DNA from: Apostichopus japonicus | Lineage: Eukaryota > Echinodermata > Holothuroidea > Aspidochirotida > Stichopodidae | Length of the DNA stretch: 64,000 nucleotides | Assembly: GCF_037975245.1 (NCBI RefSeq) | Contig: NC_092572.1 | Location: forward strand, 13,054,769-13,118,768 | Direction: 5' to 3' | In this document: positions 12,501 to 25,746 of the stretch, in pieces | How positions within the stretch are numbered: position 1 is the first letter of the stretch | Layout of the letters: every line of letters begins with the position of its first letter | Position numbers and translations under genes: made by a program | The notes under the pieces: generated by a model | Told to the model about the DNA's origin: nothing | Databases searched by the model: none | The model's input: the letters and a program-made list of their open reading frames with translations, nothing else

Positions 12501-15500
12501 CAAACGATCAGGGACAGTCCTCTCTCCTTCTGGCGGTGATCAACGGCATGGCGATGGTGGTCAGGTACCTTGTAGCCTTCAACGCGGACGTACTCAACGG
12601 GGACAAGAAGGGAACGTACCCGATCCACTACGCCGCTAGCCACGGCTTCACCGAAGTCATCGACGCCATCTGTGCAAGCAATCGTCATGTCGACCTGGAA
12701 TGTCTGGACTTTAATGGTTAGTTTCTTGTGTTGTAAATGGTACCTATCTTGCGTGGAAGAAAGAAAGGGATGGAATCATGGAGAAGAGAGGTATGGATGA
12801 GTGTTCAGTGGGGGGGGGGGGGAGGGGGATGATGGGGAAGGGGGAATTGTGATCAGTCAAGGGTTAAAGGGTTTGGTTCCTTCGTGATAATCTTCATGAA
12901 AATATTTTGAGAAGGTGGGAAAGGGGGGTGAGAGTTCACGGGATAGGGTGTGGGTGGGGGGTTACTTCCAGTGTTGTCTTTTTCATGCTTTGATGCTCCT
13001 TGAGCAATCATCGTTATAATAATGATGGATGACTGATGTTGTTGTTTTTATTCCACAATAGGCAAGACACCTCTGATGTGTGCCGTTGAGACTCACGGAA
13101 CTACTCAGACGATATATCAAGACGGAGAGGAAGTCGGGAAGGTAGTGAACAACTTGAGAATAGCTCAAATACTGCTGGAAAACGGTGCTCAACCCACCAA
13201 GCAGGTAAAAAAAAATAGAAATATTTTCAAAGGTTTCTATCAATTTGAAGTAAGAAAGGGGGGGGGGGAACTGGGAGGAAATCTTTTCTTTTATCAATTT
13301 GAATTTTGAAATAAGAAAGGAATGTTGAATTGTCACATATTTTAACCAACTTTTCATGTGAATCTGTCAAATGTACTACAAAGTAATGATAACAACATTT
13401 TCAGAACAATTTAGCTCTCTCATTGAGCTGTGAGATTGGTCGAGAATATCTGGTTTGCTTTGAATGTGGTTACGGTTGTTAATAATCATAACCACATCTT
13501 GAAAAAAAGCACTATCAATAAGCTGTATACCAGGAGTACATAGCAGAGACGTGATTTAAATCACACTAAATTTGTATCACGTTGTCATGTTCGATGGTGG
13601 ATAGATAATTTAAAACGTTCTCCCAACTTTTTTGGTGGTATCGTGATGTCAAGTACCAATACACAGAGGTCAAATTTATTATTGCTCTCCGAAGAGAAGA
13701 ATGCTCAACTTCTTATGAAGTTGTTGACAAACATGGTCAGTTCCTGAAAGTAAAAACACTCTACAGGGAATAAATTCAGTTTAAAAATTTTGGTAGCAGT
13801 TTCAAAGGCTATGAACTTAGTGTCCCTTACAAAATACTATGCTTTCCTGTGTACATAAAGAGGCTATGCACTTGTATAGCAAATTTGCCCATTTTGCATA
13901 GCATTTATATGTCACTGGACTGTGCTACTGCCAGGGTTTGTTCTAGCTTTGGATTTTGCTAGAGATTCCCTACTTCAACATTTTTTGGTAGGGATTTTAG
14001 AATTTTGGTAGAGAATTGTATTCAACATGTTTTCTTGTAAGATGCCGGAGGTTTCATCAATCAAGTTGTTTATATGTAAATCAAGTGGCATCTTTAAGCA
14101 GGTCAAACTTAAAACTGTCAATTTTCAATTTTCCCAAGATGAACTTGGTTGCACAAACTTGAAATGAACTCCTCCTTTTACGCTTAGGCTTTAGTTTCTT
14201 CTGCATTACTATGCCCAGGTTCACCTCCAGCATTGACAATACTGTTACTAGTACCCTAGTACTAGGCACATTTGTATCTTCTTGTGCAACCCTATCTCCT
14301 TTTCTAACACATGTTATTTCTGTATATTGTATGGATGTTAGGTTATTGTCGCTGGAACTGCAATTGCTTAGTGGAGGCTGTAGTTCTACCAGTAACTGTG
14401 CAGAGTGTTCCCGGTGAATGTGCGCGACCATCCCGCACTGCTTCAAATTGTATGCGGATTGTGAGAGCTGTTTGCGGGATTTGCGCTGCTAATGCAAACC
14501 CTGTCTACCGGTCTTGTTTGGTATTCTTGAAGATCCTTGTTTAAGCCAGAACTATAATTTCCTCTCTATAAATCTGTTACTAGTAATGTTAGGATGCAGT
14601 CAATTCTCTGGTTGAAAAATTTCACAAAATAAGCTTAGCTACATTAATATTAGTGTTTAATACTACTTTGTTGCAAATATGTAGCCCATGTTTCGCAGCT
14701 TTCCCCACAAAGCTTATACTGAAAATGTATAGAGCCATGGGTCGTGTTTGTGCATTATAAAATGTTATAGTACTACTTTCCAAAAATTGTCAAATATATA
14801 TTGCTCCATACAACATGTGTGCTTTTCTGAGTTTTGCATCGCAAAAACAAATACTGTAGCGATACTTTTGGACCTTAAATTAGGAGATAGAAGTCATTTA
14901 CAGCACTTAGCGTACAGGTCGATACTGTTTTTCTGAAGAAAAAAAAACAGGAATTGTATGGTAACCCAAAGTGATGTGAAAACCTGTGGCCTTTACAATA
15001 CTAGTAACTCATTTCCTTTTACTGTTCAATAATTCGTGCCAAACTATGAGTTATTTGTTTCAAAGGTGTTTTAGGGAAAATTGTGGGATGTTCTCCAAAA
15101 TTGTAAAAATTGTCACCTCCCGCCGAGGATCGTTGTCCACAACGAACGATAATTTATTTTTAGCAACGGATTGAATGACTTCAATCGCCAGGATTTTAAA
15201 GTTTTTTGTTTCTTTCATAGAAATATAAAGAGAAAAAACAAATGTTAGGGATTTTACCTATTGAATATGCATTTCCAACAGCTAGTTACAAAATTTGTCA
15301 TGCTCCTTTCTACAGTATATACCTATAAAGTTGTGGTGTGAAACCTTGTTCTTTTGTGTCATACAAAACAGGAACAATTAAACAAACAAGACCTTTGTTA
15401 TTGTGTCCTTTGTTATATAAGTGGGTAGATGGTACCATAGGTTTGTTTGCTAGACAGGACAAACAAGAGAGAGATAGAGGGGGAAAAAAACAGGTATTCT

Positions 15501-18500
15501 GTTTCCAGGACATTGTGTCATTAAGTTGCTAAATTTGTTATCGTCGAGTTCAATTTGATATCATACGATATAGTGTAGGTTTGTATCAGGGCTTCCTGGA
15601 TTACACCTACTGAAAATTAAACATCGAAGTCCAGAGAGACACACAGACTGAGTTTATATGACAGGGATCTTTGTGAACAGCTAATAAAATATCTTGCTTC
15701 TATTGGAAGATATCCTAGTCTAAAGGTCTTTCCTGCTGACTGTCATTGTGTAAATCTGTGTTGTCATAGTGCCAATAGGATCTGAAACCTAACTTATTCT
15801 TTCAATATTATTTGAAGTTAGAATGTTGAAAGTGATGACACACTTTAAAACAATGACATTGTCACGTCATGCTGAGAGGCTGAAACAATTGCAAAACTCG
15901 TCAAAAAAAAAAAAAAAAAAAAAATTGAAGCGCATGTGGCTCAATGTTAAAGTCATATTAAGACTTGGACAAGTCTTTGAAAGCCTTGTGTGCGAAGAAA
16001 CATATCTGTGTTATACATCTCCTAAATGGAATATGACTATTTTTTTTTTCTGTTAAGGGAAGTTGCTTTATGAAATTTGTCTCTGTCGCATAGACAGATA
16101 ATGATGGTATGGTGTGTGTGCACATGTTACTTCATTATATGCTCAATAAGTATAGCTCTGTAAGACAGAACCAACTTGGGATGCCTCAATATGTAGAGTA
16201 GTTTTTGTGCAATGAAACATACTTTTTTTCACTTTTTTATATGAGAAATAAACTGTAAACTATTATAACTGTCAAGCTAGGTCATGTGAATTTATAGCTG
16301 ATTAAGCTCCTTCCCCCCCCCATCCTCTCCCCCATCCCCTTCCCACCTTTATTAACTAGTAGAGAGCTACTGGAAAAAGGCGCTACGTAAAAGTGTTTGA
16401 AGCTAACCATGACGGAAACTTGGTTACATGTGGGATGAATGTAACCCATTGCCATGTACCTTTATGAATGCTTCTAATTTAAAGGGACTATATGCAAAGT
16501 GAAGCCAATAGTAAGCATTGCTTGACGGCACCAAAAGTCAATGAAGACTACCTTGCTAGAGTTAATGTCAACACAGTATCACAAAATTATCAGTATCACA
16601 CAAATTCCAAAACTGTCATAGAAGTGCTGCATTTTTTATCATTTTCTTTATGATGTGTAGATCTGTGTCCATATTAGCATATATATTGAACATACTTTCT
16701 TGTACAAATGATAATAATATGTATCATATATATTCCTAAAATCAGATATCTGTGTTCACAGAAGTACTGAACACTGAGCATTATCATTTTTCGAAATTGT
16801 TGAAAATATTTCCAGATATTGTGAAATGATAAATACGACATTCTTGCCAGCTATTGCAATCAAATAATTACAGTCAACATGTAGATGATTAACCAATTAG
16901 AATGTTGACTGTTTCTGTAATCACAAGGAAGGTTACCTAGTACATTAAAACTCTTCAATTTGCAGAGTTTATAAAAAAAAATAAAAAAACCCCAAACCCC
17001 CGCATTCCCTAATAAGGAAAAGGAAGTAGACTGCACCAGGAAGGTTAAATACTTTAATAAGAGTGAATTGCGAAAGAGGAACTACAGTAGCTGTTTACAA
17101 GTTAAATTCGGTTTTACTGTTTGATCTTGAAAAGGTGAATGAGTCATTTCTGCACGATGTCAAGACACAGCACGACTTGAGATCCTGCATAGACTTTTGG
17201 TAGTGATTACATCCTGTTTGATGATGGTATTGGTCAGTATTCAGACCTGGAGTGTTTAAATTTTTATGCAAATTAGATATGTCAGGTAGTTCTTGTACAT
17301 TATTAAGGGTGGACAAATAGTGTTTCACTAATTTCTTTTGCATACATCATGTATTCTTAATTGTTAGCAATGGGTAGGGTTAAGCCTGATTGCCTGTGAA
17401 TCAGTTTGCAAATATTGCTACAACTTCCTTTTGTAGAACAGCTCTATTGACTTAACCTTTGCAAAGTTATTTCAACAGGTAAAGAATGAAATGAATCATA
17501 ATGTGTTCATAGTCGTGTGTGTGTGTGTGAGTACACCGTATGTCTGTACCAGCAGCAGGTTTTATCATGTTTTCAAATAAAGTCTTAGTTTGAGCGGGCA
17601 GACGTTTATTTGCTAATCTTTTCTTAAAAAAGACAGTGAGGATATATAACACAGGCTCACATTAGACAGGGCTTGAAATTTTCAGCTTGAAATGTGTTCT
17701 GACAGTCTCAAATCTTGATGATTTAAGTACAAATGAGTAATTTAATTTCTGTCCGTAATCAATCATCAAACTTGTGTCACAATTATCTTGCTATTTTAGG
17801 ATGCAAGGAGTGGGAAGACCGCCCTCCACTACGCCATCGCCGATGTGAAGTTAGACATGATCAAGCTCATCCTGGATAGCGACGAGATGGTCAAGGTAGC
17901 TCGCGTCCCGATGTCGGATGGAAACACGCCTCTGCACCTGGCCGTGGCTCTGAAATGCAACCAGTCTGTCAAGTGCGACATCATCAAGTACCTGATACAC
18001 AAGGGCGCTGACATCTCGGCCACCAACGTCGAGAGAGTTAAACCCCTGGATCTGGTAACCGACGGTCACAAAGAGGTATGCCGGCTGCTGTCTTCTTAAT
18101 GTTTAGAGTTTCCCCCTCAGTGGTGAAGCTCGGGAAAGAAATGTTACTTTGCAACCCCCCCCCCCACATGAGTTTTGACCCCTTTTCTCACCCTAGTCCT
18201 TTCGGTGTTGCTATTAATTCAATCAACAAAATAAAAGGTTGAACTAATCATAGATGAAAAAACGTGTGACAGAAATACATAATGTGGAATTTTTTATCCA
18301 GTGTGATTGCCAGGAGTTTTAAAAGGGGGGAAATACCCCCGTCATTTTTTCCTTTTTGTTTGTTCGGGGAGGGGGGGGGGTTCCATGATGTTAGTAGTTG
18401 GTATGTACACGTGTTCATTGGTCGTACCAAGATTTAACGCACATATAGTACATACAGTGCAGAACGCATGGTTGACCATTGCGATCAATACACACTGTGC

Positions 18501-18778
18501 AGTGCCGCACTAACGAAGCCAGTGTTTTCTTTTTTGGTAGATGGACAAATCACATTACTCCTTACAATCGATTGGCCTGAAGCAATTCATTTTAAAGCAA
18601 CGTTAACATATACGTTTTCCATTGTGCACACACATTTGTTATAACCTGTAAGGTAATTTTTGTATTCATTATCTTAAGGATGATTATTTTCTTTCTCGAT
18701 TATTAATCTCCATAATCCCTTGATCTTCGACAGGTTAAGGATTGTCTGGAACAGTACTCCAAGAACAAGAAAAGATAA
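9516..18778 (+). CDS. NFKBIZ: Nuclear IkB protein, IkB-zeta-like, with ankyrin repeats
   Basis: Six coding exons: 9516-9615, 10544-12227, 12409-12716, 13062-13204, 17800-18075 and 18734-18778. All junctions are GT..AG with matching phases, giving 851 aa. An in-frame stop at 9498 precedes the ATG. Residues 34-594 come mostly from one large exon: a Lys/Glu-rich start (AILKKKVKELDEKMEALK), an acidic stretch, then a long Ser/Pro/Gln-rich region like a transactivation domain. About seven ankyrin repeats fill residues 600-840, including GTYPIHYAASHG, SGKTALHYAI and DGNTPLHLAVA. The order and spacing match IkB-zeta best (its SGRTALHLA and NGNTALHVAA segments); BCL3 or IkBNS are alternatives. Nuclear IkBs bind NF-kB p50-type dimers and modulate transcription. 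The absence of an N-terminal DSGxxS degron fits a nuclear, non-degraded IkB. Confidence 0.82.
13205..17799 (+). other. Intron 4 of the IkB-like gene
   Basis: This 4.6-kb intron contains a 22-base A run at about 15902-15923 and a dispersed repeat at about 15925-16110. It also has a short GT microsatellite at 17516-17530. The short ORFs here lack domain features. Confidence 0.6.
15925..16110 (+). repeat. Dispersed repeat, copy 1
   Basis: It shares ordered blocks with 43288-43500: GAAGCRCATGTRGCT, then GTCATATT..AGACTTG, then AGTC..GCCTTGTGTG, then GAAACAT and a later GGGAAGTTG. The two copies diverge by substitutions and indels. The family is unknown, and the boundaries are approximate. The A run just before this copy may be part of it. 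Confidence 0.5.
18076..18098 (+). other. Alternative C-terminus by reading through the last donor
   Basis: If the intron after 18075 is retained, the frame continues for seven codons (VCRLLSS) to a stop at 18096-18098. Splicing instead gives VKDCLEQYSKNKKR. Both start with Val and both look like the end of an ankyrin helix, so either isoform could fold. Confidence 0.45.
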
Positions 18779-18951
18779 ACGTCCATCGTGAAAAACACAG
18801 AAGCGGGGACGGTCGACAGACGCAGCAACAGATAGGTCAAAAGGTCATGTCTGTCAGCATATTCCAACCGATTGGTCAAATTATGCAGAATGGGAACGAA
18901 ACATTTGTAGTAGCAATGGCAGATTGTTAATTTAGAAATTATATCAAGAAA

Positions 18952-18957
18952 AATAAA
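18952..18957 (+). terminator. Poly(A) signal of the IkB-like gene
   Basis: AATAAA lies 174 bp after the stop codon at 18776-18778, the first such signal in the 3' flank. Confidence 0.6.
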
Positions 18958-21900
18958 GTTCTTGAGAATCAACTTGGCAGAGAGAAACACAAGCATTCAA
19001 CATGTTTGTACGATTTTCTTCGCCCTCGTGAAACTATAACACAAAAAGTCTTCAAGTATTCAACAAGCATCTTAAACTTTGTGACCCCTTCCTTCATCGC
19101 TTTTTCTTATCTTCAGAATAAATTGTTTGTCAGGAGAGGAAAGTCATTGGTGTGAGAGCTGTGATAAGTCTAGCCCGCAAGTAGTGGCACATATAAGTGG
19201 TCTGACCATTAGCTCAAAATTGTCTGAGGGCAGTCTAAATGTAAACTCACCTTCATCTGTCCCGTCTTATCTGCAAGTAACCACACGTTAGTTTTGATAA
19301 AAGCTACTGATGTCTTCGGCAGCTTAAGGAATGACTTGAGTCCACAATTTTAACTGCATTAATGAATATGATGCACTTGTAATTGGTTTTCTGGGAAATC
19401 ACTAAAAGTTATATTTTTGGGGGGTGGGGGTGATGGGTGGGGGTTGTTTGCAACATTTAGATGTTAACTTGTATTTCCTCATTATTTGTCACGAAATGAA
19501 GGTTAGGCTTAATTTGTCACTGACCAGTTTTTTATCTATAATGGAGGTGATATTTACCGCAGACAATTCAGTTTTTACCAGTCAGTGAGAGAACAGCTGA
19601 ATGGTGTAGAAAGAAGCCTTTGGTTTTGTTAGTAAAGTATGTACATATGTAAAGTACACTGAAAATTAAGAAGGGAACTTGAGCCCATTGAGCAATGATT
19701 TTGTTTTTTAATGTTCTTTTCTTTTTCAACATGCAATGTATATAATTGCTTCCAAATAAAAAAACACTTGCTTAGTTTAGCCTTGACATAACCTGTGTTG
19801 AAAGACCAGAGATGAAAATATTGACAAATTTAGTTCTCAAAGTTCTGCAATCGAACTTTCTGTTTGGACAACCAAAATCAGCTCTGCAGATTGTCCAGTA
19901 GACAACTTGACATAAAATTCTGCTTGCTTTGTAACCATATACTCTCAATAAAATAATATGGTATAACCTTCCATAACTTAGCAGAGGTACAACATTAATA
20001 ATAAAAATAGTGGTAGGCCTGTGATCCAATCGCTAGTGTTCTCTTCTCCAAAAAATAACATATGTCTCCTACAGTGTAAATATTGGTGATTCTATGTTAT
20101 TTTGCCCCACTTTTTGGGACATCCAAATTTGCTGATTTTAAAACCAAATGGGTAAGACCAGGCTGTCTCAGGGGCAACCAGAAAACATCCTTAGAAATGT
20201 TCCCTGTTAAAGTTGCTATTTTTTGCCTGGAAGGGTTCAGAGAGGGCCCCTAGACTTTGGGGGACCCTTCACCCTAGGAGCAGCTATGCACTTGCCTGAT
20301 ATATCAATCAGACATTAATTTAGCCTTGCCCTTTAAAGATGATAATCATTTCTAGTGGTTCCTTGTATGGAAGTTAATTTAGTCACATTTTTACAATATC
20401 TGTTTCAAAACTAGTTAGTTAGTTTTAAATTTGTCTTTGTCTTATTTTTATTTGATTAAACTATTGAGCTACAGAACTAAGAAAGGCTTGCCAATGGAAC
20501 TGTTTTTGACTGCTGGCATGTTGCCATATAATTCACTTTGTAACAACTTTGAGCATGTATTATGAAATTGAAAATTGCTCAATATTTTATGATCATGCAA
20601 GTATAAAAACAGCCTACAGTTTCACAATATTGTGTTACATTGGAATTGAAACCAAATGGATATTATAAAAGAAGAAATGTTGAAATATCTTGAATGGATG
20701 CCCAGGATTCAGTTGTTACAAAACTGTTAACGGAAATTATCATTGCAAGTAGTGAGGTACGTAGTGAAGTCCAGTATTATATTCGTTTCGGGTTGAGGTT
20801 TTGATGGTGCACAAAGTCATTTACATTTGAGTTTAAATAATTTTTTTTTGACATATTTTTAGAATTTACTTTTATGGCTTATTTGACTGCTATTTTATTG
20901 CTCTTTTTATATAATTCTTTTACCATGATCATCTGGTTATATATTTGAATGTTTATTTACACAGATTCAATTTGGCAGAGTGTAGTAGGTTCACAAGATG
21001 ACAACAAAATGAAAAGGAATTTTCTTTTGATACCTTGTACATAGAGAACTAATTAATAATAAAAGTAATTGTGAACTTGATCATTGGTCTCTTCCATCTC
21101 ATTTTTACCTCAATTTTATTTACCAAATATGAGGGAGATACTCTCTGAAAATGATAAATTGAAATTAGCAACAAATACGATACACAGGATGCAGCAGAAA
21201 GTATTAATTCAGGGGGGGGGGTGGGGATAACAGGGCCAGCCTGGTAAGGTAACATTCTTCATGTGGGAATGTTGGCTGACACTGTCAGTATGTAGTATCA
21301 TCTACCACCACATGAAGCCACAGATTTTGACGCTAAAATGTTTCCAATTCTTTGATTACTTTCAGCAGATACATGATGAGAGCTTGTTACAAATTGAGTA
21401 TGTATCCCACTATATATTCAAATTGTGGTTATGTGCACCTCCCCCCCCTCCCCATCAAATTTGTCTCATATTAAATACTCTGATGGTTGTGTGCAAACGT
21501 GGTTGACATCTGTTGTCCTATTTTGCTGACCAGTATGTGATACCAGATATTTCCCTGAACTACTGTATGTCGGGTTAATGAATTGTAGAGTTCACTTGAT
21601 TTAATGCTTATTTGGCCAGGTCAGTAGGTAGGCTGGGAGAGGGCCTATTCCCCATGCACACCACTGTGCCTCGCCCCCCCCCCCCCCTCATTTGTGTGAC
21701 CATCATGTGTATAACAGAAACTTCACAACTTACAGTCGGACGTAAATATTGTGCCCTCCGTAAATTGTTTGTGTCCCTCCAAGCACCCCAATCCCAACTC
21801 AGAATTCTTAGCTGTGAACCTGCTTAATTACTGAATGTAAAGCCATCTTGTAACTAACTTCAAATATGTTAATCTTCACTTTAAAAGATGTTTTTGTGGC

Positions 21901-22552
21901 CTTCATTTTCAAAATCGATAGTGAATCATCCAAAGCTCAGCAGGTTGGTATAAAGTGAATGGGTAAGCATAACTAATTGTTTTGTTTTAATTTAAATATA
22001 TATCCTCCCATGGGTTAGGAAGGCATCAAAAGCTCATTTGAAATCCCACCCATGGATTTGATAATCTTGGATGCACACCGGTTTAAACCAAGCCTTCCCT
22101 TTTGGATGAGTATTCAGAGAGTTAGGAAGCAGGCATGTAATTGTAACACCTGTTCCTGCTCAAGGGACCGCCACTAAACATCCCCATTAGAGTGACAAGA
22201 GTGTACCTCAGCGACTGACCACCTCAAATACTGAGGGAGGTGAAGGCATCACACTTGTCATCACTGCTGTGCACCTATAGTGAAGGAAATTGCTTCAGAA
22301 CTACTGGAGGAACAACCAATTCACAATTTTGCAAACCAGAAATTCAAAGATGAGTGCTAGAAATGTCAGCATGTTGAGCTTCATGACCTTTTATTTTAGT
22401 ATTTACATATTACGTTTCATATAACTGAGATCCAATTAGGTTTCTTATATAAATCTTATTAAATGTCTCAGAAACAAGCTGGTCAGTTAGAACTTCCAAG
22501 ATGGTATTGTTGGCATCATTCTAGGAATTTCAGCATGCTAAAGTCTTCAGGC
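18958..22552. other. Intergenic region between convergent genes
   Basis: No exon was recognised on either strand. G or C runs occur near 21211-21220 and 21675-21687. The only ORFs are short and lack family features. Further AATAAA motifs, for example near 19757, could serve as alternative 3' ends of the IkB-like gene. Confidence 0.5.
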
Positions 22553-22558
22553 TTTATT
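22553..22558 (-). terminator. Possible poly(A) signal of TEN1
   Basis: AATAAA on the minus strand, about 190 bp past the TEN1 stop codon at 22751-22749. Confidence 0.45.
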
Positions 22559-22748
22559 AGTGATGTTGACAATATTTTAAAATAGTTTATATATTTCAGA
22601 GTTGTTGGACTAACTGATGATATTGATAACCTGCTTCCAAACTTCCAGCCTTTTTTAGAGTGATACAAAAACTAATTTAAGGCTTGTTACTTAAGCTTAT
22701 TCTACAATCACAAAATACAAAAATACTTGTTTTCTCAAATATGGTCAT

Positions 22749-23688
22749 TCAACCTGTGTCTGGTACTGCTTGATTTATATTTCGTTGACTAAAGTACTCC
22801 CTTCTCATCTGAATCCCTTTGTAGTACATGATGATATCAAGTCCATCCATACAACGCCAAGTATGGGCGTGAAGGTTCCCATCTTCCTCTGGCTGCAAGA
22901 CTTCTACAATGGTCTCGTACAATGATCCAAGGCGGGCCTCAAATGGGTAGATTAGCTTAACACATACTTTTACGGAAGAATGCTTAACATTAGGCTGTGT
23001 AACAGGAGATGTCAGAACAACTGTGTGACGATTGATATCTTTCTCTTGTAACCTGTTACAAGAAAAGAGACAAGAGTTGGACATTTAAAGGGTTTACATG
23101 TAGATATCAAAAGTTATGTAAAGGTTCTTACTTGCACTAGAAAAAGGTAATTTTTACAACAAGGCAACTACAGTATACTGTCTATCACCTAGCTTAGCAG
23201 CTTACGCAAATTTTGGTAAAGTGCAATAATATCATATACAGTAGGCTAGACCAGGTAATATAGTAGTACTATACTACTAGTAAGCTAAGCATAGAACAAG
23301 TTACATAAAGCAATAATCTGCAAAATATGGGGTATGAACTATGACCTTGTGATCCAAAAGTGGGTCATGCCCAAAATTTTGGTGAGTGGCAAATTTTTCC
23401 AAGACAGTGGGAATTAGTCAAATTTTGGACATTTATCACTAGTCAGAAAGCAACTGACACACACTGGCCTACAGTATAGGCCATAACTTGCAAGTTTTAG
23501 GCTATATAACTAAAGTACAGTAGCCCTAGCCTAAGCCTACTTTAACTTGGCTGTTGAAATACTGGAGAGCGTTACCTTCCGATTATTCTTATTCTCTTCG
23601 TATGTTTCCTTTCTTGTGAGAAAATATCTTCATGAATATGGCATATCTCTGCTACCGGTGGAATATTTGTGCTTGAAAATGAAGACAT
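22749..23688 (-). CDS. TEN1: CST complex subunit TEN1
   Basis: Two coding exons on the minus strand: 23688-23576 (113 nt) and 23052-22749 (304 nt). They join in phase (AG|G, an Arg codon) to give 138 aa; vertebrate TEN1 is about 120-125 aa. The protein is a single small OB fold that, with CTC1 and STN1, binds single-stranded telomeric DNA and supports C-strand fill-in and replication restart. Conserved positions include the IIGRL block around residues 35-39, then VCVKLIYPFEARLGSLYETI (compare VCTKLVEPFHAQVGSLY in vertebrates), and a C-terminal CMDGLDIIMY segment matching the CVEGMNLPLL region. The gene is head to head with SMG9 and tail to tail with the IkB-like gene. Confidence 0.88.
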
Positions 23689-23918
23689 TCTGATGTGAAA
23701 TGGTTTAAATTCAAAAAGTGCCGCTAATGTGCGGCGTGTAGCATGCAACTATGATTGCTATCATTGTAGTTAGCTTAACGTTATAGTAATAGCCTACAAT
23801 TTTATTCTATACCTACACACGACTGTACATCCTATCACAGCAGGAGGAACCCGGACAGACAATTATTGACATAAATTCCTGTGTAAACTATGCAAGTGTA
23901 TCGTGTTCCATGATCAAA
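23689..23918 (+). promoter_or_regulatory. Shared TEN1/SMG9 promoter region with likely 5' UTR exon
   Basis: SMG9 coding exon 1 has a 3' splice site just before 25727 (CTCTCTAG), so an upstream non-coding exon must exist. A strong donor, AAA|GTAAGT, lies at 23919, and the exon it ends would begin soon after the TEN1 start at 23688. This places divergent promoters within about 200 bp. No TATA box is evident. The exon start is not determined. Confidence 0.4.
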
Positions 23919-24128
23919 GTAAGTCTCCCCTCGCCATCACAAATTATTTTATCTTTACATTTAGACAGATTAAATCCAATGTAGGCTAGCGTTAGTGTTT
24001 ATTGAGTTTAATATCACCCAAGGTCAGCTAGGCCTACCACTAGCACTACTACTTTCATATAACAGTGCGTAGTAGTAGTTTCACGAAATATTGGGATTGT
24101 GGGTTAGCTTATAGGAGGCTCCGGTAGG

Positions 24129-24260
24129 CTATACTATAGTATGTCATTAGTAGTGTTGCGCCAATAACTGTTGCGATATAGGTATCGCCCGATATTTGCA
24201 ATATCGGGGCATATCGTTATTGGTAAAATTTAGCCTCATTGCTGATAACTGCAAACCGAT
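24129..24260. repeat. Short AT-rich hairpin-forming segment, possibly transposon end
   Basis: CCAATAAC at 24160-24167 pairs with GTTATTGG about 50 bp later, with GATATTTGCAATATC between them. The leading GTGTTGCGCCAATAAC resembles ends of hAT-type elements. No matching second terminus or target duplication was found. Confidence 0.3.
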
Positions 24261-25146
24261 ATTGAACTTTTTTTTCACATCAATGCCACTTCTTGTTTAA
24301 TACGATGATTTATCAATTTGTTCCAAAACCCATTTCTTAAAGCCTCAGTTTTGAGTTCTATTAATATGATATGTAAACAGACCAGTCAGGCCATTTACCT
24401 TTATGTACATAGCAGTCTTTGTCACAGGTTAAAGTAAATTTCACCAGTCTGGCTGCACAACATACTTAACATACTTAAGGCTTCAGTATCACCGAATTGA
24501 AATTGTTATCCTTAACGTTAGACCTATCATTATCTTAATTGTGTGGGTATTTGCCAGGCAGACTAAAGAAGTATGCCCAGCAGTTATTCGGAGTGTGAAG
24601 TTTAGAAGGTGTAGAGGAACATAATTTCCACATTTGTTGATGAAGTGCTAAGCACTGGGGTTTCAACACAAATCTTGGCATTCAGATTACACAATGTTCT
24701 ATCCAAAGTATCCAACACAACACTAGAGAGAATATACAGTAAGATCAACCAAATCCACAATCAAAATATTACGTAAATGAGAATCAACCCATGTAACTTT
24801 AAAGGGCAATATGTGTCAATCAACATTTCTCTCAACTTAAGCTCTTAATTGGAATGCACATATAACAGGTTGGGATTTTTTCCTGTACTGTTTACATTTT
24901 ACCTAGACACAGAACATGTGGCTTTTGACATGATATTTCATCCCATAGGAAATGAACACCATGTTGTTCATTTGGCAGTCAGATGAATAAGGTGTAGTAC
25001 CCTTACTAAATTGTACCTGATGATCCTGATTGATTGATCCTTGAATTGATCCTGATGCTGGATAAATATGAGAAATTTGGAATGCATCCTGTTGTTCACT
25101 CAGGATAAAAGTATTGGTGATTGGACTACACCCGAAATACACATGA

Positions 25147-25300
25147 GCTTTATTCACTCAGCGGCAAGATTGTGTGTTATTCACTCAGCGGCAGGATTAA
25201 GCTTTATTCACTTAGTGGCAGGATTGAGTGTTTTTTCCTCAGCTTAGCAGGATTGAGCTTTATTCACTCATCTGCATGATTGAGCGATATTCAGGACGTT
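25147..25300 (+). repeat. Short tandem repeat of about 30 bp
   Basis: About five imperfect units share the motifs TTTATTCACTCAGCGGCA and GGATTGAG. It lies in the 5' intron of SMG9, about 450 bp before the coding exon. Confidence 0.6.
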
Positions 25301-25746
25301 AAAAATGTTTATAAATTATGCGTGTGTCAGTTGTACGTGTTGCTTGGGATGTGTGATTTGTTTGAATGGTGCATGTTGCGCATGTTTTCTTTAAATAGGG
25401 TTTGGAACGGATTTGAAGGCAGTTATTACTTAGAGTTTATAAAGGCAAGACAAGTTCTGCTATCTTGGTATTACTTACAGTTTGTATCTAGACAAGACTC
25501 GTTCTTTTATCTTGGTAAGACTCTGTTGATGTTTGGCAACAAATACACTTCAACGTAGTGACAAATACAACCCCCCGTGACTGGACTCTTAATTTATTTG
25601 TTACAACCAGTGTATAAAGTTCAATTAGTCCTAGGACTGATCATTACGAAATACATGTAACCCTTGCTGGCTGATCGTTTACCTCAAAGTATTGCTTGAC
25701 TTGGAATGTGTTTCATTCCTCTCTAGAGGCAGAGTGACAACCAAGG

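Noticed and set aside
20040-20340. Possible old interspersed repeat near GGGGCAACCAG..GGACCCTTCACCC
   Set aside because: No second copy in the window and no element hallmarks.
24129-24260. hAT-like terminus
   Set aside because: Only one end resembling GTGTTGCGCC was found, with no matching terminus and no target duplication; kept only as a low-confidence repeat.
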